Source of the DNA: Corinectria fuckeliana
Lineage: Eukaryota; Ascomycota; Sordariomycetes; Hypocreales; Nectriaceae
Direction of reading: 5' to 3'
NCBI GenBank assembly: GCA_019137255.1
Contig: WPDH01000075.1
Span: 62,001-126,000 of the forward strand
DNA length: 64,000 bases
The notes under the pieces are model-generated. The model was not told where the DNA came from and did not search any database. It saw only the letters and a list, made by a program, of their open reading frames with translations. The position numbers and the translations under genes were made by a program. Shown here piece after piece: positions 22,327 through 32,027 of the stretch; the stretch's first letter is position 1; each line of letters starts with the position of its first letter.

Positions 22327-22711
22327 GATTGCAAGCTTTCGTGCGATTTCCCCTCTGACTTGAAACCTTTTTTTCTTGGGGAGCGGAACCGTTATAAGGG
22401 GAGGCCATGAGGCATCGCTCAGGCGAGGACGGGTAAACTCCGACGTAAGCCTCACCGAAGCAAGTATATCGGGGATTGTCCGCTGCCGGTCTCTGTAAGA
22501 AAATCACACCAGACCACGACTCCATTTCAATCAAACTTCAGCCTCATATCCACATGATATATGGGTCGATGGATCGATTGCTGGATCCCTGTACGAAGGA
22601 GAGTGGTGATCGGATTCATCCCGTGGGTGCACAAGTACGGGCTGAGGATTAGGAGACAGGAACAGGGAAGCTCGAGCGAGTGAAGTGACAATTAACCTCC
22701 ATTTAGGCCCA
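22327..22711. other. Short intergenic region
   Basis: About 385 bp between the Dabb start and the LDH2-family stop. No gene is visible; it should contain the Dabb promoter. Confidence 0.6.
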
Positions 22712-23800
22712 TCAATAATCAAGTGTTACCAAAGGCTCAGCCGAGACCTTCTTGGCTTCTTCGTTCAGGGCATCAATCTCGGCCTGGACGAGCGGGATCC
22801 CAGTCTTCTCCCGTTCCGCCTGGGCAAGCTGCTCCAGCTCGCCCGGGAAGTAGATGCGATCCACCCCAGCCGCCTTGTCACTCCCCACAACCCGGTCGTG
22901 GAGATACTGCATCCGCTCACGGAACTCGTCCAGGCTCATGAAGAGGTCTGGCTTGATGGCGATCAGGAAGTGGCCCACATCAGCGGGACGAGATGGGTCG
23001 TAGGGGTTCGTGACATGTCCTGCAAAGGCAGATCCGGACAGGACGCCAGAGAAGACGTCCATCATGATGGACAGCGCAGACCCCTTGGGTCCTCCCATGG
23101 GAAGCATGACGCCCTCGAGGGCTGCCGCTGGATCGTCCGTCTGCCGTCCTTCCGCATCGAGAGCCCAGTCTAGCGGGATCTTCTCGCCGCGCCGCTTGGC
23201 CTTGTAGATCTTGCCCCGCGCTGCAACAGACGGAGCCATGTCCAAGATGAAGTCGGACGTGGGAGCCTTGCCTGGCGCTCCGCAAGCAATGGGCGACACG
23301 CCCATGAGCTTGCTTCTACCGCCCCAAGCCGCCAACGCCGGGCTCGAATTGGTGAAGACGAGACTCATCATGTCGGCATCCAGGGCCTGCTGCACCAGCC
23401 AAGCGCTCATGCCAAAATGGTTCGAGTGCTTGACGCTGGCCATGCCGATGCCGTAAACACGGGCGGATTCGATGGCTGCGGCCATGCCCAGGTGCGCCGC
23501 GACGAAGCCGAAGCCGTTCTGGCCGTCGACCTGAGCAACAGCGGGCGTCACCTGGCTCACCGTCGGCTGGGCGCTGGCGTTGAGGACGCCCTGGCGGATG
23601 CGCTCCATGTAGGACGGGATGCGGTTCATCCCGTGCGTGTCGACACCGCGGAGGTCGGCAGCAACGAGGCAGCGGGCCACGATGGCGGCGTTCTCTGCTG
23701 GGACGCCATTGCCTTTGAGGATGTCTTCCACCAGACGTTGCGCGTCTGAGGCGGCGACGTGGATTCGTCTTGATTCCGGTGAGGCTTGGGGATCGGCCAT
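22712..23800 (-). CDS. LDH2-family NAD(P)-dependent oxidoreductase (malate/L-lactate/ureidoglycolate dehydrogenase type)
   Basis: Intronless, 362 residues, the normal length of this fold. The family is unrelated to classical lactate dehydrogenases. It oxidises 2-hydroxy acids or reduces 2-keto acids and cyclic imines (malate, sulfolactate, ureidoglycolate, 2,3-diketogulonate, pyrroline/piperideine-2-carboxylate). Conserved elements are RGVDTHGMNRIPSYMERI (residues 51-68, active-site His56), VKHSNHFGMSAWL (His125, His128), TNSSPALAAWGG (150-161), and GGPKGSALSIMMDVFSGVLSG near 253-273. The C-terminal PLVQAEIDALNEEA is also typical. It is divergent from the Zn2Cys6 regulator across a 389-bp spacer holding a perfect 8-bp inverted repeat, which suggests shared control. 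The substrate is unknown; the neighbouring dehydratase and SDR favour a sugar-acid-derived 2-keto acid. Confidence 0.92.
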   Translation of the reverse strand: MADPQASPESRRIHVAASDAQRLVEDILKGNGVPAENAAIVARCLVAADLRGVDTHGMNRIPSYMERIRQGVLNASAQPTVSQVTPAVAQVDGQNGFGFVAAHLGMAAAIESARVYGIGMASVKHSNHFGMSAWLVQQALDADMMSLVFTNSSPALAAWGGRSKLMGVSPIACGAPGKAPTSDFILDMAPSVAARGKIYKAKRRGEKIPLDWALDAEGRQTDDPAAALEGVMLPMGGPKGSALSIMMDVFSGVLSGSAFAGHVTNPYDPSRPADVGHFLIAIKPDLFMSLDEFRERMQYLHDRVVGSDKAAGVDRIYFPGELEQLAQAEREKTGIPLVQAEIDALNEEAKKVSAEPLVTLDY

Positions 23801-23854
23801 TGTGCAGGATTGCTGAGGGGGATTGGGCGAAGGCTAAGAACTGGACAAGAGTAG

Positions 23855-23876
23855 CTCAACTCAAGTCAGAGTTGAG
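23855..23876. promoter_or_regulatory. Inverted repeat, 8-bp arms, 6-bp spacer
   Basis: CTCAACTC and GAGTTGAG form perfect complementary arms around AAGTCA, 55 bp upstream of the LDH2-family start and 314 bp upstream of the Zn2Cys6 gene. The symmetry suits a dimeric regulator. It lacks CGG half-sites, so the local Zn2Cys6 protein is not the obvious binder. Confidence 0.45.
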
Positions 23877-24189
23877 GTTGTGTGAAGATGAATCGATGTT
23901 GAAACCCCGGAGAATAGACAGGTAAATACATACCTACAGGAAGCTTCTACTTGTCATGCCCGGCCTTCTTCTCATCGCTCTCATCTAGCGTTGCATTGAG
24001 ACTGTATTTTGATCAAGGATGCGGAACACACACTGTGTTGAGTACACGGGGTTCTCCCGCAAGTCCAAGCGGCATCTCCCCGCCTCGACGGATCTTTGCC
24101 ACTTCAACCTCACTTCAGTTCTCCACGCCTCCACGCAGCACGACCTGGTCCCTCTACCGAAGCCGCCATTGCACGCCCCTGTCGCGACA

Positions 24190-26581
24190 ATGCCGGACAA
24201 CGACAACGGCAGCGAGTCCCGGGCCCGGCCTCGACAGACCCAGCCGGGGCGGAGAAACCCTCGCCTGCGTCTGGCCTGTCTTCGTTGCCAGCGTCGGAAA
24301 GTCCGAGTACGAGTGTCCCCGTCGGGTCTGGCCCGTTGAGCTTCCGTTTATACGGATTGCTGACCCTGCTTCAAGTGCGACGGAGAGCTTCCGGCGTGTA
24401 AGAACTGCCGGAACGCTGGTGCTGCGTGTACAGACGGAGAAAGCGCCCGCTTGCGAGACCTCCCCAGAGCGTACGTGCTGTTGCCCCTGTCTATCCACCC
24501 CCGAGGCCGTGCTCACGTTCAGTTCAGGTACATCATGAACCTGAAGCATCGAATATCGTGGCTAGAGTCAATTGTCCGCTCCAGATGCCCGGACGTGGAT
24601 CTAACCCAGGAGCTTCCCCCAGCAGAGGAGACGGATCAAGACCAGTTCGACGAGACTGTGGATGACAGTACTAATCCGCCACTTCGCTCCCCCACAGCCA
24701 CTCCAACTCAGGAGCCCCCTGTGGCAATTGGTGCGGCATTGACTGAGACCCCTCGTCAACCCATGAGATCGGGACCCGGGCCCCAGGCCGGAGAAGCCAA
24801 TGCTCTCACTCACGAGATCGGGCTGGTGTCGTTGGTGACAAACCAAGACCCACGCTATATCGGGCCTTCGAGCGGCTACTTCCTGGCCCGGATCATGCTG
24901 GAGTCGGCGTCTGGCATGGATAGCCCGGCTGGAAGGCCAAGCCGTGACGGTCCCTTCCCCACGCAGCTGGTTGAGGCTATCCAAGCTCCTCTCCCTCTGC
25001 CGTCAAGAGAAATGGCAAAGCAGCTGTGCGACGCCTACTTCAACGTGATACATCCACAGTACCCCATACTGCATGAGCCGACGTTCTTGAAAATGCTACA
25101 ACAAGCGTATGTCCAGGATGATACGGACTCCATCGTGGGCTTCCAGGTATTCATGGTCTTGGCCCTTGGTGCCATGATTCTTTCCGCGCGTCTCAAGGCG
25201 CGTATTCCCGGAGAGTCGTACTGTTTGTCGGCGCTAAAATACTTCACCAACCTCAACCTCGAGAACTCCTTGCAGGGCGTCCAGTGCCTGCTCTTACTTC
25301 TAATCTTCACCATTCACAACCCGTACGTCCGCCTAAACGTATGGTACTTGAACTACCACTGCCTTGCCGCACTTCTCGATCTTGGGCTGCAGCGAGATAT
25401 CAATACTCGTTCCGGAATATCCTTGATGGAGCAGGAGATGAGGACAAGGATATTTTGGGTCATCTTCACATTCGACCGTATCCTCGCAACCATGATGGGA
25501 CGGCCCATTGGGTTGCGAGACGAAGCGTGTGAGCTCCGGGTAATTATTCCTCACTTGGCGAACTTTTTGGAGCCACAGGCTAACCTAGCAGATGCCGGAG
25601 GGACTCAGCGACCATGATCTGGTTAGCGATAGGACAACACAAATGCCCTTGCAGCCCGGCTCCAACCAGATGCAGTTCGCGTTGCACCTGTTCCGAGCTT
25701 CTAAACTCAACTCAGAGATCAAATATGTCGCCAACAGCATCAACAGAGGCGTGCCGAGCTACGCATACCCACCAGTAATTGACATCAACAGTTGGCAGTC
25801 GTCCATGCTAAAACAACTGGACGAATGGGCAGACCAGATACCAGGATCCATGGAAGATCCATCGGAGCAGTACCTCAGGACGACTTGTCAAATGCGATAC
25901 CATGGCTTACGGATGCTGCTTCTGCGCCCCAGTCCTGCGATACCCAAGCCGTCGGCTGAGGCCTTGACCCAGTGCCACAGGAGCGCTTGCGAGAGTCTCA
26001 GGCTCTTCGACAGCCTTTACAGGACAAACCTGTTGGTCCATAGCTGGATTACCTTTCACTCCCTGGTTTTAAGTACCATCACCATGCTCTTTTGCATCAA
26101 AGTCGTCCCTGAAATCGCACGCCGAACCGAAGTCGACGTGCTCATGGGTGATCTGAGCATTTCTTTGAGCATACTTAGCGCCACGGGTGAACACTGGACG
26201 GGAGCGAAGCGAAGTCGTGACATCTTGGATAGGCTTGGAAGATCCACGGTTCGTTGGCTTCGAGATATGAACTACGACCGGGCCTTTCATCAATCCCACC
26301 GCCAAGGAGCGCATCCTGACGCTGCACACATTATGACTCCGCAGCACGCTCACAGCACGCCCTTGGGTCCGGGTTCCACCATGCCACTTCTTTCTGCAGA
26401 CTCCACGGTCGGTCTAGAGAACGACGGGACGATTCCTGGCTATACTCAGAATCCCTTTGATGACTTTTTGGCAAACGACTCCTTCGCGGAGTATTTCGAG
26501 GCCAGTGAATCTATCAACGTTGATACCATTGTTCGCGATTTATTTCAGGACCTCATCCCGATTTACCCGAACTTCTCATGA
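24190..26581 (+). CDS. Zn2Cys6 fungal transcription factor with Fungal_trans domain
   Basis: Nuclear binuclear zinc-cluster regulator. Exons are 24190-24306, 24376-24470, 24528-25539 and 25592-26581, giving 737 residues. The first splice joins the zinc cluster, with Cys30, 33, 40, 47, 50 and 57 in exact C-x2-C-x6-C-x6-C-x2-C-x6-C spacing. The 57-nt second intron is a multiple of three with no stop, so retention stays in frame. Splicing gives the usual PRAYIMNLKHRISWLES linker and coiled coil. The middle-homology region follows: CDAYFNVIHPQYPILHEPTF near 280, RTRIFWVIFTFDRILATMMG near 420, and LRDEACELR-MPEGLSD across the last splice. Intron 1 ends in AAG. It lies between the LDH2-family gene (divergent) and the IlvD gene (convergent, 47 bp from stop to stop), so it probably regulates this block. 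Confidence 0.92.
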
Positions 26582-26628
26582 GCCTTTCGCTTGGAACAAT
26601 CTATCGAGTACAACATCTAGATAATCCG

Positions 26629-28646
26629 CTAGGATACAGTCTTCTGCTCGGGCCCCTCGGCAGTCAAAAAGTCGAAATCGCCTCCGTGCTGAGCTTGGTT
26701 GACGTTCCGCATATAGAGCCCCCGGTAGCCTCTCATCCTTTTCCTCGCCTCCCAGGGCATCTGTTGTTCGTGGACTTGCTGGGCTCTCTCCTTGATTCTT
26801 CCCTGGATTTCCTCATCGGAGAGCTCAAGCTGGAGACTCCGGGCCTCCACATCACAGGTAACTACATCGCCGTCCCTGATGATTCCAAACACCGACGCGG
26901 GATCCGCTGCCTCGGGCGAGATGTGAAGGCCAATCGTCCCGCCTGCCGTGCCGCTCATCCGCCCGTCAGACAGCCGGAGCATATCCAGCACGCCTTGGGA
27001 GGCAATCTTCCTCGGGATGGGAATCAGCCCAGCCTCCGGCATCCCCGGGTTGCCGACGAGGCCGATATTCTGGAGCACGAGGACGCTGTCTGGGCTCACG
27101 TCCAGGTCCGGGTCGTCTATCCGCTCCGCCATGTCTGCCGAGTTTGCGAACACAACAGCCCGCCCGGAGTGCTTCAGAAGGTGCCTGTACTTTGACGCGC
27201 TGGCCTTCATCACGGCGCCTCCGGGGGCCAGGTTGCCCCTGAGGACAACCAAGGACGACGCTGGGAAGAGGGGCTTGTCGAATGGCTGGATGACGCTGAG
27301 TTCGCGCGGAACAGCGACGTAAGACGCAGAGGCCATCTCTTCTCCGAGCGTGTGTCCTGTTACTGTCATGGCGTCGAGGAATAGCAGGGGCTTGATCTCG
27401 TGGAACAGCGCCAGCATTCCACCTTAATGTTCATCAGTAGCGGTTCGCAGTATCAAAGCAACGAACTGACCAGAATTGTGGAAGTCCGTCATGTAATTAT
27501 CCCCGCTAGGCTTCAAGTCGACAACCAGCGGCGTCTTGCGCCCAATCTCGTCGACTGTATTCAGGTCGATAGTACCAGCAACCTTGGGATGGCGTCCAAC
27601 AATCGCCATGAGGTGCACGACTGCGTTGGTCGAGCCGCCTATAGCCTGGAGCACCGTGATTGCGTTGAGGAACGACTCGCGGGTCAAGAGCGCTTGCGGT
27701 CGTAGCGTATCGAGCTGCTTCGTGGCGGCGACTGCGTACTTCCCCGTCGCCTCGGCGATGCGCAGCCGCGACGACGAGACGGCTGGTGCCGAGGCACCGG
27801 CAAACGGCATCATCCCAAGGCCAACGAGAACGCAGGCCATTGTGCTGGCGGTGCCCATAACACCACACGTTCCCCCCTGTAAACGGAAGTCAGACACGGA
27901 AGTCAGACACGGAAAGTGTTGGAGGTGATTGCTCTCTGGAATTGTGCTTACTGTTGGCGCCAGCTCGTCGTTAATAGCAGAGATGTCTTCAATGTCGATA
28001 GTCCCTGCTCTGTACTTGGCCCAGTTGTTTCTGCAATCCGTGCAAGCACCAATCCTAACACCTCGATGGCTCCCGGGCATCATCGGGCCTGTCACGAGAT
28101 GGAGGATTGGCTTGTTGGCCGAGATTCCCCCCATGAGTTGGGCAGGGGTCGTCTTATCACAGCCTAGACGGCTCATCAGCATTATATTCGGGGTATGAGC
28201 TAGAAAGTACACTCACCACCAATGAGAACCACGGCGTCGCAAGGTTGCGCGCTTATCATCTCCTCGGTGTCCATGCTCATGAGATTCCGGAGGTACATGC
28301 TCGTCGGGGAGGAGAAGGACTCGTGGATGCTGATTGTCGGGAAGTCAATGGCAAGGCCGCCGTTCAGTTGCACGCCGCGCTTCACGGCGTCTATCAATTG
28401 CGGGATATTGGCGTGGCACGGGTTGAAGCTGGAATAGGTGTTGACGATGCCGATGATGGGTCGTGACAAGGCATCCTCGCTGTATCCCAGCGCCTTGATA
28501 AAGACCTTGCGGAGAAAGAGAGAGAAGTGAGGGTCTCCGTATGACGCGAGGCCTTGGCGAAGGCCGACCTTGGAGGTAATCGGGTTGTCGAGGTCATAGT
28601 CTGAATTGACCTTGGCCTCTTGCTCTTGATCCTGAATCTCCGCCAT
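26629..28646 (-). CDS. IlvD/Edd-family dehydratase (sugar-acid dehydratase type)
   Basis: Iron-sulphur dehydratase of the family that includes dihydroxyacid, 6-phosphogluconate and pentonate/hexonate dehydratases; removes water from a 2,3-dihydroxy acid to give a 2-keto-3-deoxy acid. Exons are 28646-28217, 28163-27952, 27876-27471 and 27422-26629, giving 613 residues. Cluster ligands are visible: Cys145 in GGCDKTTPAQLMGG (formed across splice 1), Cys184/Cys187 in GACTDCR, and Cys218 in GGTCGVMGTASTMA. The GTCGVMGTASTM form, instead of ACGGMYTANTM, resembles arabinonate/xylonate dehydratases more than ILV3. No mitochondrial presequence is evident. The C-terminal GLVGNPGMPEAG and SDGRMSGTAGGTIGLHISPEA are typical. 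The last intron ends in AAG and intron 2 holds a 13-bp tandem repeat. It diverges from the SDR gene. Confidence 0.92.
27883..27914 (+). repeat. Tandem repeat, 13-bp unit, 2.4 copies, in an intron
   Basis: ACGGAAGTCAGAC occurs twice in tandem plus a partial third copy, inside intron 2 of the dehydratase gene, a few bases upstream (in the transcribed direction) of its acceptor. Confidence 0.85.
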
Positions 28647-28971
28647 GCTGAGTTATTCTCGGGATCAAGGCAAAGTCACTTGATCGAGAATCCGTTGTGT
28701 AGTGGTACTCTGACGGCGAAGCTGGCCTATCATTTATTATGTATTACTATTACAGGAAGGCGTCATATCATTGATGCAGACGGGAAAGGCCCACGTCGGC
28801 ACGCGGCCCGACGGAGCAACTCCGAGGCGTGAATAAGCCGATAACATTCTAGTAAGTGCAGACTTGACTCATTAATAACGACGCAAAACAGAACCTCGGG
28901 CTTGTGTAAAGTACTGTCGCTGAAGCAATTTCCCATTACCTTTGTTTCGTATACTTCCATTATTCCTCACA
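28647..28971. promoter_or_regulatory. Shared divergent promoter of the dehydratase and SDR genes
   Basis: Only 325 bp separate the two start codons, so both genes must be driven from here. The segment includes the perfect palindrome listed separately and an AT-rich block near 28725-28750. Confidence 0.7.
28812..28824. promoter_or_regulatory. CGGAG-CAA-CTCCG palindrome, candidate Zn2Cys6 binding site
   Basis: A perfect inverted repeat with 5-bp arms and 3-bp spacer, equal to CGG-N7-CCG. Everted or inverted CGG triplets at fixed spacing are the classic target of Zn2Cys6 dimers. It lies 148 bp upstream of the SDR start and 166 bp upstream of the dehydratase start, and the nearby gene at 24190 encodes such a regulator. 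Binding is inferred. Confidence 0.5.
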
Positions 28972-29778
28972 ATGTTAGACTTGAAAGGAAAGGTTGCGCT
29001 GATCATCGGGCTGGGACAGACGGGGACGGACGGATGGGGCATCGGAGCAGCGTGCGCAGTCCTGTTTGCCAGGCAAGGAGCAGCAATCTTTGGCGGTAAC
29101 AGAACCATCGCATCGACTTTAAAGACTACGGAGGCCATTGAGGCTGAAGGAGGCCGGTGCGACGTCGTGGCTACCGATGCCACCAGTTCGGACTCCGTCA
29201 AGGCCCTCGTGGATGCATGCCTGGCTAAACACGGCCGCATCGACATCCTCTTGACCAACGTCGGCCAGTCTCAGCCGGGAGACTCTGCCACCATGTCGGA
29301 GGAGACGTGGGACTCGCAGATGGACATCAACCTGAAGAGCGTGTACCTGGCCTGCCACCACGTCCTCCCGATCATGGAGGAGCAGGCCTCCGGCTCGGTC
29401 GTGTGCGTGTCGAGCATCGCCGGCATGAGATACATCGGAAAGCCGCAGATTGCGTACAACGCCACCAAAGCCGCCGTCATGCAGTTCGTCAAGGCCACCG
29501 CGGTCGTGTACGCCGGGAAGGGCGTGCGGCTCAACACCGTCGTCCCCGGGCTGATGGACACGCCCTATACGAAGAGCCTGGCGCGGCGGTTCCCGTCGGC
29601 GGGCGGCTATGAGGAGTTCTGCAGGACGAGGGAGGGCCAGGTGCCGATGGGCAAGATGGGCGATGCGTGGGACGTTGCCAATGCGGCTTTGTTCCTGGTG
29701 TCGGATGAGGCGAGATACATCACGGGGCAGAAGATTGTTGTGGATGGTGGGATTACAGCGTCGACGGGGAGGACGTAG
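28972..29778 (+). CDS. Short-chain dehydrogenase/reductase (SDR)
   Basis: Cytosolic NAD(P)-dependent oxidoreductase of the classical SDR type, intronless, 268 residues. The catalytic set is intact: Asn120 (MDINLKSVYLAC), Ser147/148 (VCVSSIAG), Tyr162 and Lys166 (YNATK). The C-terminal end reads FLVSDEARYITGQKIVVDGG, the standard SDR finish. The cofactor motif is unusual: residues 12-26 read IGLGQTGTDGWGIGA instead of TGxxxGIG, about four residues longer than normal. NVGQ replaces the NNAG motif. Position 62-70 lacks a clear acidic NAD-type residue by eye, so cofactor preference is open. It is divergent from the dehydratase across 325 bp. A role in oxidising a sugar or a keto-deoxy acid of the same pathway is an inference from context. 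Confidence 0.9.
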   Translation: MLDLKGKVALIIGLGQTGTDGWGIGAACAVLFARQGAAIFGGNRTIASTLKTTEAIEAEGGRCDVVATDATSSDSVKALVDACLAKHGRIDILLTNVGQSQPGDSATMSEETWDSQMDINLKSVYLACHHVLPIMEEQASGSVVCVSSIAGMRYIGKPQIAYNATKAAVMQFVKATAVVYAGKGVRLNTVVPGLMDTPYTKSLARRFPSAGGYEEFCRTREGQVPMGKMGDAWDVANAALFLVSDEARYITGQKIVVDGGITASTGRT

Positions 29779-29907
29779 CGGCGCTTACATGGCCCTTTAC
29801 ATTTACACGGCTCTTCACTTTTGCTACAGCCAGGAACATTCCAGAGCACAAGAAGAAGAAAAGAGGGTTGACCTGCTCTATTTCGCCGCCATCCATGCTC
29901 TTGGTGG

Positions 29908-30417
29908 TTAAGATGAAGCAGCCCCGGGCGGCTTGCCGTACTTGGTGTGCTGTCCCAGGGTGACCAAAGTCTGCGTCCCGTCCTCCGCCACCTTGGAGAT
30001 GCGAACCGTCGAAAAGGACAAGCTCCCGCCGACCTTGTTTGCCACGGCCACGACCTCGAGCGTCTCGCCAATCTGGGCCGTGCTCAGGTAGCTGATGTGC
30101 ATGTCCACGCTGGCCCCCGTCGTGTCGCGCAAGTCCCAGGACGCGACGGCGAGCCCCGTGGCGAAGTCGACGATGGCGGCCGAGACTGCGCCGTGCAGCG
30201 TGCCCCTGCTGTTGACGTGGCCGGGCTCCAGGACGAGCCGCGTGGTTGCGCGGCCGCGAGCGGTGCTGATGAGTTTGACGGAGGAGAGCAGGAGGGTGTA
30301 GATGGGGCTGTTGGAGAGGAGGCGGTCGATGATGCGCTGGACGTGCGCCGTTCTTTCTGCCGATGCCGCGGGGTCTTCTGAGGGCTTGACAGAAGTCGAC
30401 GGTGTTTGAGAAGCCAT
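29908..30417 (-). CDS. Hotdog-fold acyl-CoA thioesterase (4HBT/PaaI-like)
   Basis: 169 residues, intronless, the usual size for a single-domain hotdog thioesterase hydrolysing acyl- or aryl-CoA. The signature is HVNSRGTLHGAVSAAIVDFATG at about residues 69-90, where the common HGG is HGA. It is followed by GASVDMHISYLSTAQIGETL, matching the central strands. The N-terminal ~25 residues are Ser/Pro-rich and non-conserved. No clear mitochondrial or peroxisomal targeting signal is visible; the C-terminus GAASS is not a PTS1. The ATG at 30417 is the first in frame; the longer frame upstream has only non-ATG starts. It converges on the SDR gene (130 bp between stops). A pathway role is possible but unproven. 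Confidence 0.88.
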   Translation of the reverse strand: MASQTPSTSVKPSEDPAASAERTAHVQRIIDRLLSNSPIYTLLLSSVKLISTARGRATTRLVLEPGHVNSRGTLHGAVSAAIVDFATGLAVASWDLRDTTGASVDMHISYLSTAQIGETLEVVAVANKVGGSLSFSTVRISKVAEDGTQTLVTLGQHTKYGKPPGAASS

Positions 30418-30604
30418 TTTTATAAATATTCTAGTCGTTTTGTTTTGTTGCCTTTCGATCCTCACTCCATCAGCGTTCCGTGCCACTGCCCGACGACTAA
30501 GAGGGTTTTCTTCGCCGAAACGAGAATTTGCTAATACCTACCACGGACAAAACCCGGCCCCCTTTGATGAATACCCTCCAATTCCGCATACATCCACCAC
30601 TCAC

Positions 30605-31190
30605 TCATTCAACCTTGACAAAAACATCCCTCAAGTAATCCAACGCGCCAACCGGCACCCCCTGCGCGCGCAAGAGGCAGTACGCCGTCGTCAAATGGAA
30701 GTGGAAGTTGGGGATGATGTACTCGGAGATGCACTGCTGGCCCGACGCGAACCGGAAGCTGCCCATCCGGTTGGTCTCCATGATCAACTCCTCCTTCGCC
30801 TTGCCGTCGATGGCCTCCGGGTCCACCTTCTGCAGCACCTCGATGGTGCGCCCGATGCGCGTCTGGAGCTCGGGAAAGGTCTCCTCGTTGTCCTCGAAGA
30901 CGGGCACGTCGGGCGCCCGAGGCGCTGCACGGCGAACTTGGCCGTCTTGGCGCACGACGGGACTTGGTATGAGAGGCTGCAGGCGGGTGTTGATTACATC
31001 CTCAGGGAGGCTGAGCGTCGGTTTGCTATTTTACTTACCTCTGCATGTCGGCGATGAGCCGGTACGAGATGACGTCCTCGGGCTTGACCTCCGTCTCCTC
31101 GCAATGCTTGGCACCTTTGTCGAGGATGGCCGAGAGGTTCTTGAGGTACTTGATGAGCACCGGCACGGATTGATCGTAGAGCGACGTCAT
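30605..31190 (-). pseudogene. DUF1993-family protein, apparent single-base frameshift
   Basis: Exon 1 (31190-31039) encodes the family start MTSLYDQSVPVLIKYLKNLS. The intron is 31038-30977 (GTAAGT, CTGCAG), and exon 2 is 30976-30605. After splicing, the first frame gives the expected LSYQVPSCAKTAKFAVQRLG and then loses homology. One frame over, from about 30915 down, the family resumes with APDVPVFEDNEETFPELQ and continues to a proper stop at 30605. The exon-2 length leaves the gene exactly one base short. The break falls in a GGGCGCCCG stretch, so either a G is missing from the assembly or the gene carries a real deletion. Family proteins of about 170 residues form a four-helix, DinB-like fold of unknown function. 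I mark it as broken pending read support. Confidence 0.75.
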
Positions 31191-32027
31191 GGTTGGGATC
31201 TGTCTCTTGACTCTTGATGAACTGTATGCTCACTTGGCGGAGGGATAACAGCAGTGGCTAGGAAAGCGTCAAGCCGGCAGCCATCTCCTCGACTTATATC
31301 CCCCCTCCCTCCGTGACGTAGCGATCTATGTCTCACCGTCTTACCCACAGCCCCGAAGCTAAAGTCCAGTCTACCATTGTCACCGAATTGTCACAAAGCA
31401 AACCAAGGTCCGGATCCATCGGCCCATTTGCGTCGGAAGTCGGCCCCCGCGAGACGATCTAGGTCGGTACTCCGCCCTCTTCCACGGCCGGACAAGGCAG
31501 TTCATCTGGTCTAATTCGTGCAGCGCGAGGCGCATCTGCTCCGCCGCAAGTCGCATCCGGGCCGTCGCTGGTGAACCCCAGCCCAGACTGTCGTGGCGTG
31601 TAAGCACTTAGATCTCACCGCTGGCCGTCGCCGGTTCGCGGCCATGCGACGGATCCTGTTGGATACTCTGTCATTTGGCTGCAAAGCGAAAATTACCTGA
31701 GCCTTGACGACAGCATTTGTGTGGGACTTTCAGGCAGAAAGCGATGCTCTTCGATGGGTGACGTTGGATAGACAAGACAGTCTTCACTTCACTGACAAAC
31801 CAGAACACAAGTCAAGACTACGAGACAACACCGTTGAGAGTAAAAGTCTGGAGGTCGTACAGATATCGCTATTCGATTGGATATTTCTAACTGGAGGTAA
31901 CTTCATGAGCTGGCTTATTAACAAGCACGCAATGCATTCGCCATCGCATTAGATCGTCTCCCCGCAGTGCCCCTCATCATGCCCGAGTAAACCCAAGAGC
32001 ACAAACATTCACGTTGGGTCAATCACA
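31191..32027. other. Divergent intergenic region
   Basis: About 840 bp between the divergent DUF1993-family and glyoxalase-like genes. No convincing ORF, RNA or repeat is seen. Confidence 0.6.

Noticed and set aside
26578..27195. 205-codon plus-strand ORF opposite the IlvD/Edd dehydratase
   Set aside because: Antisense shadow of a conserved spliced gene.
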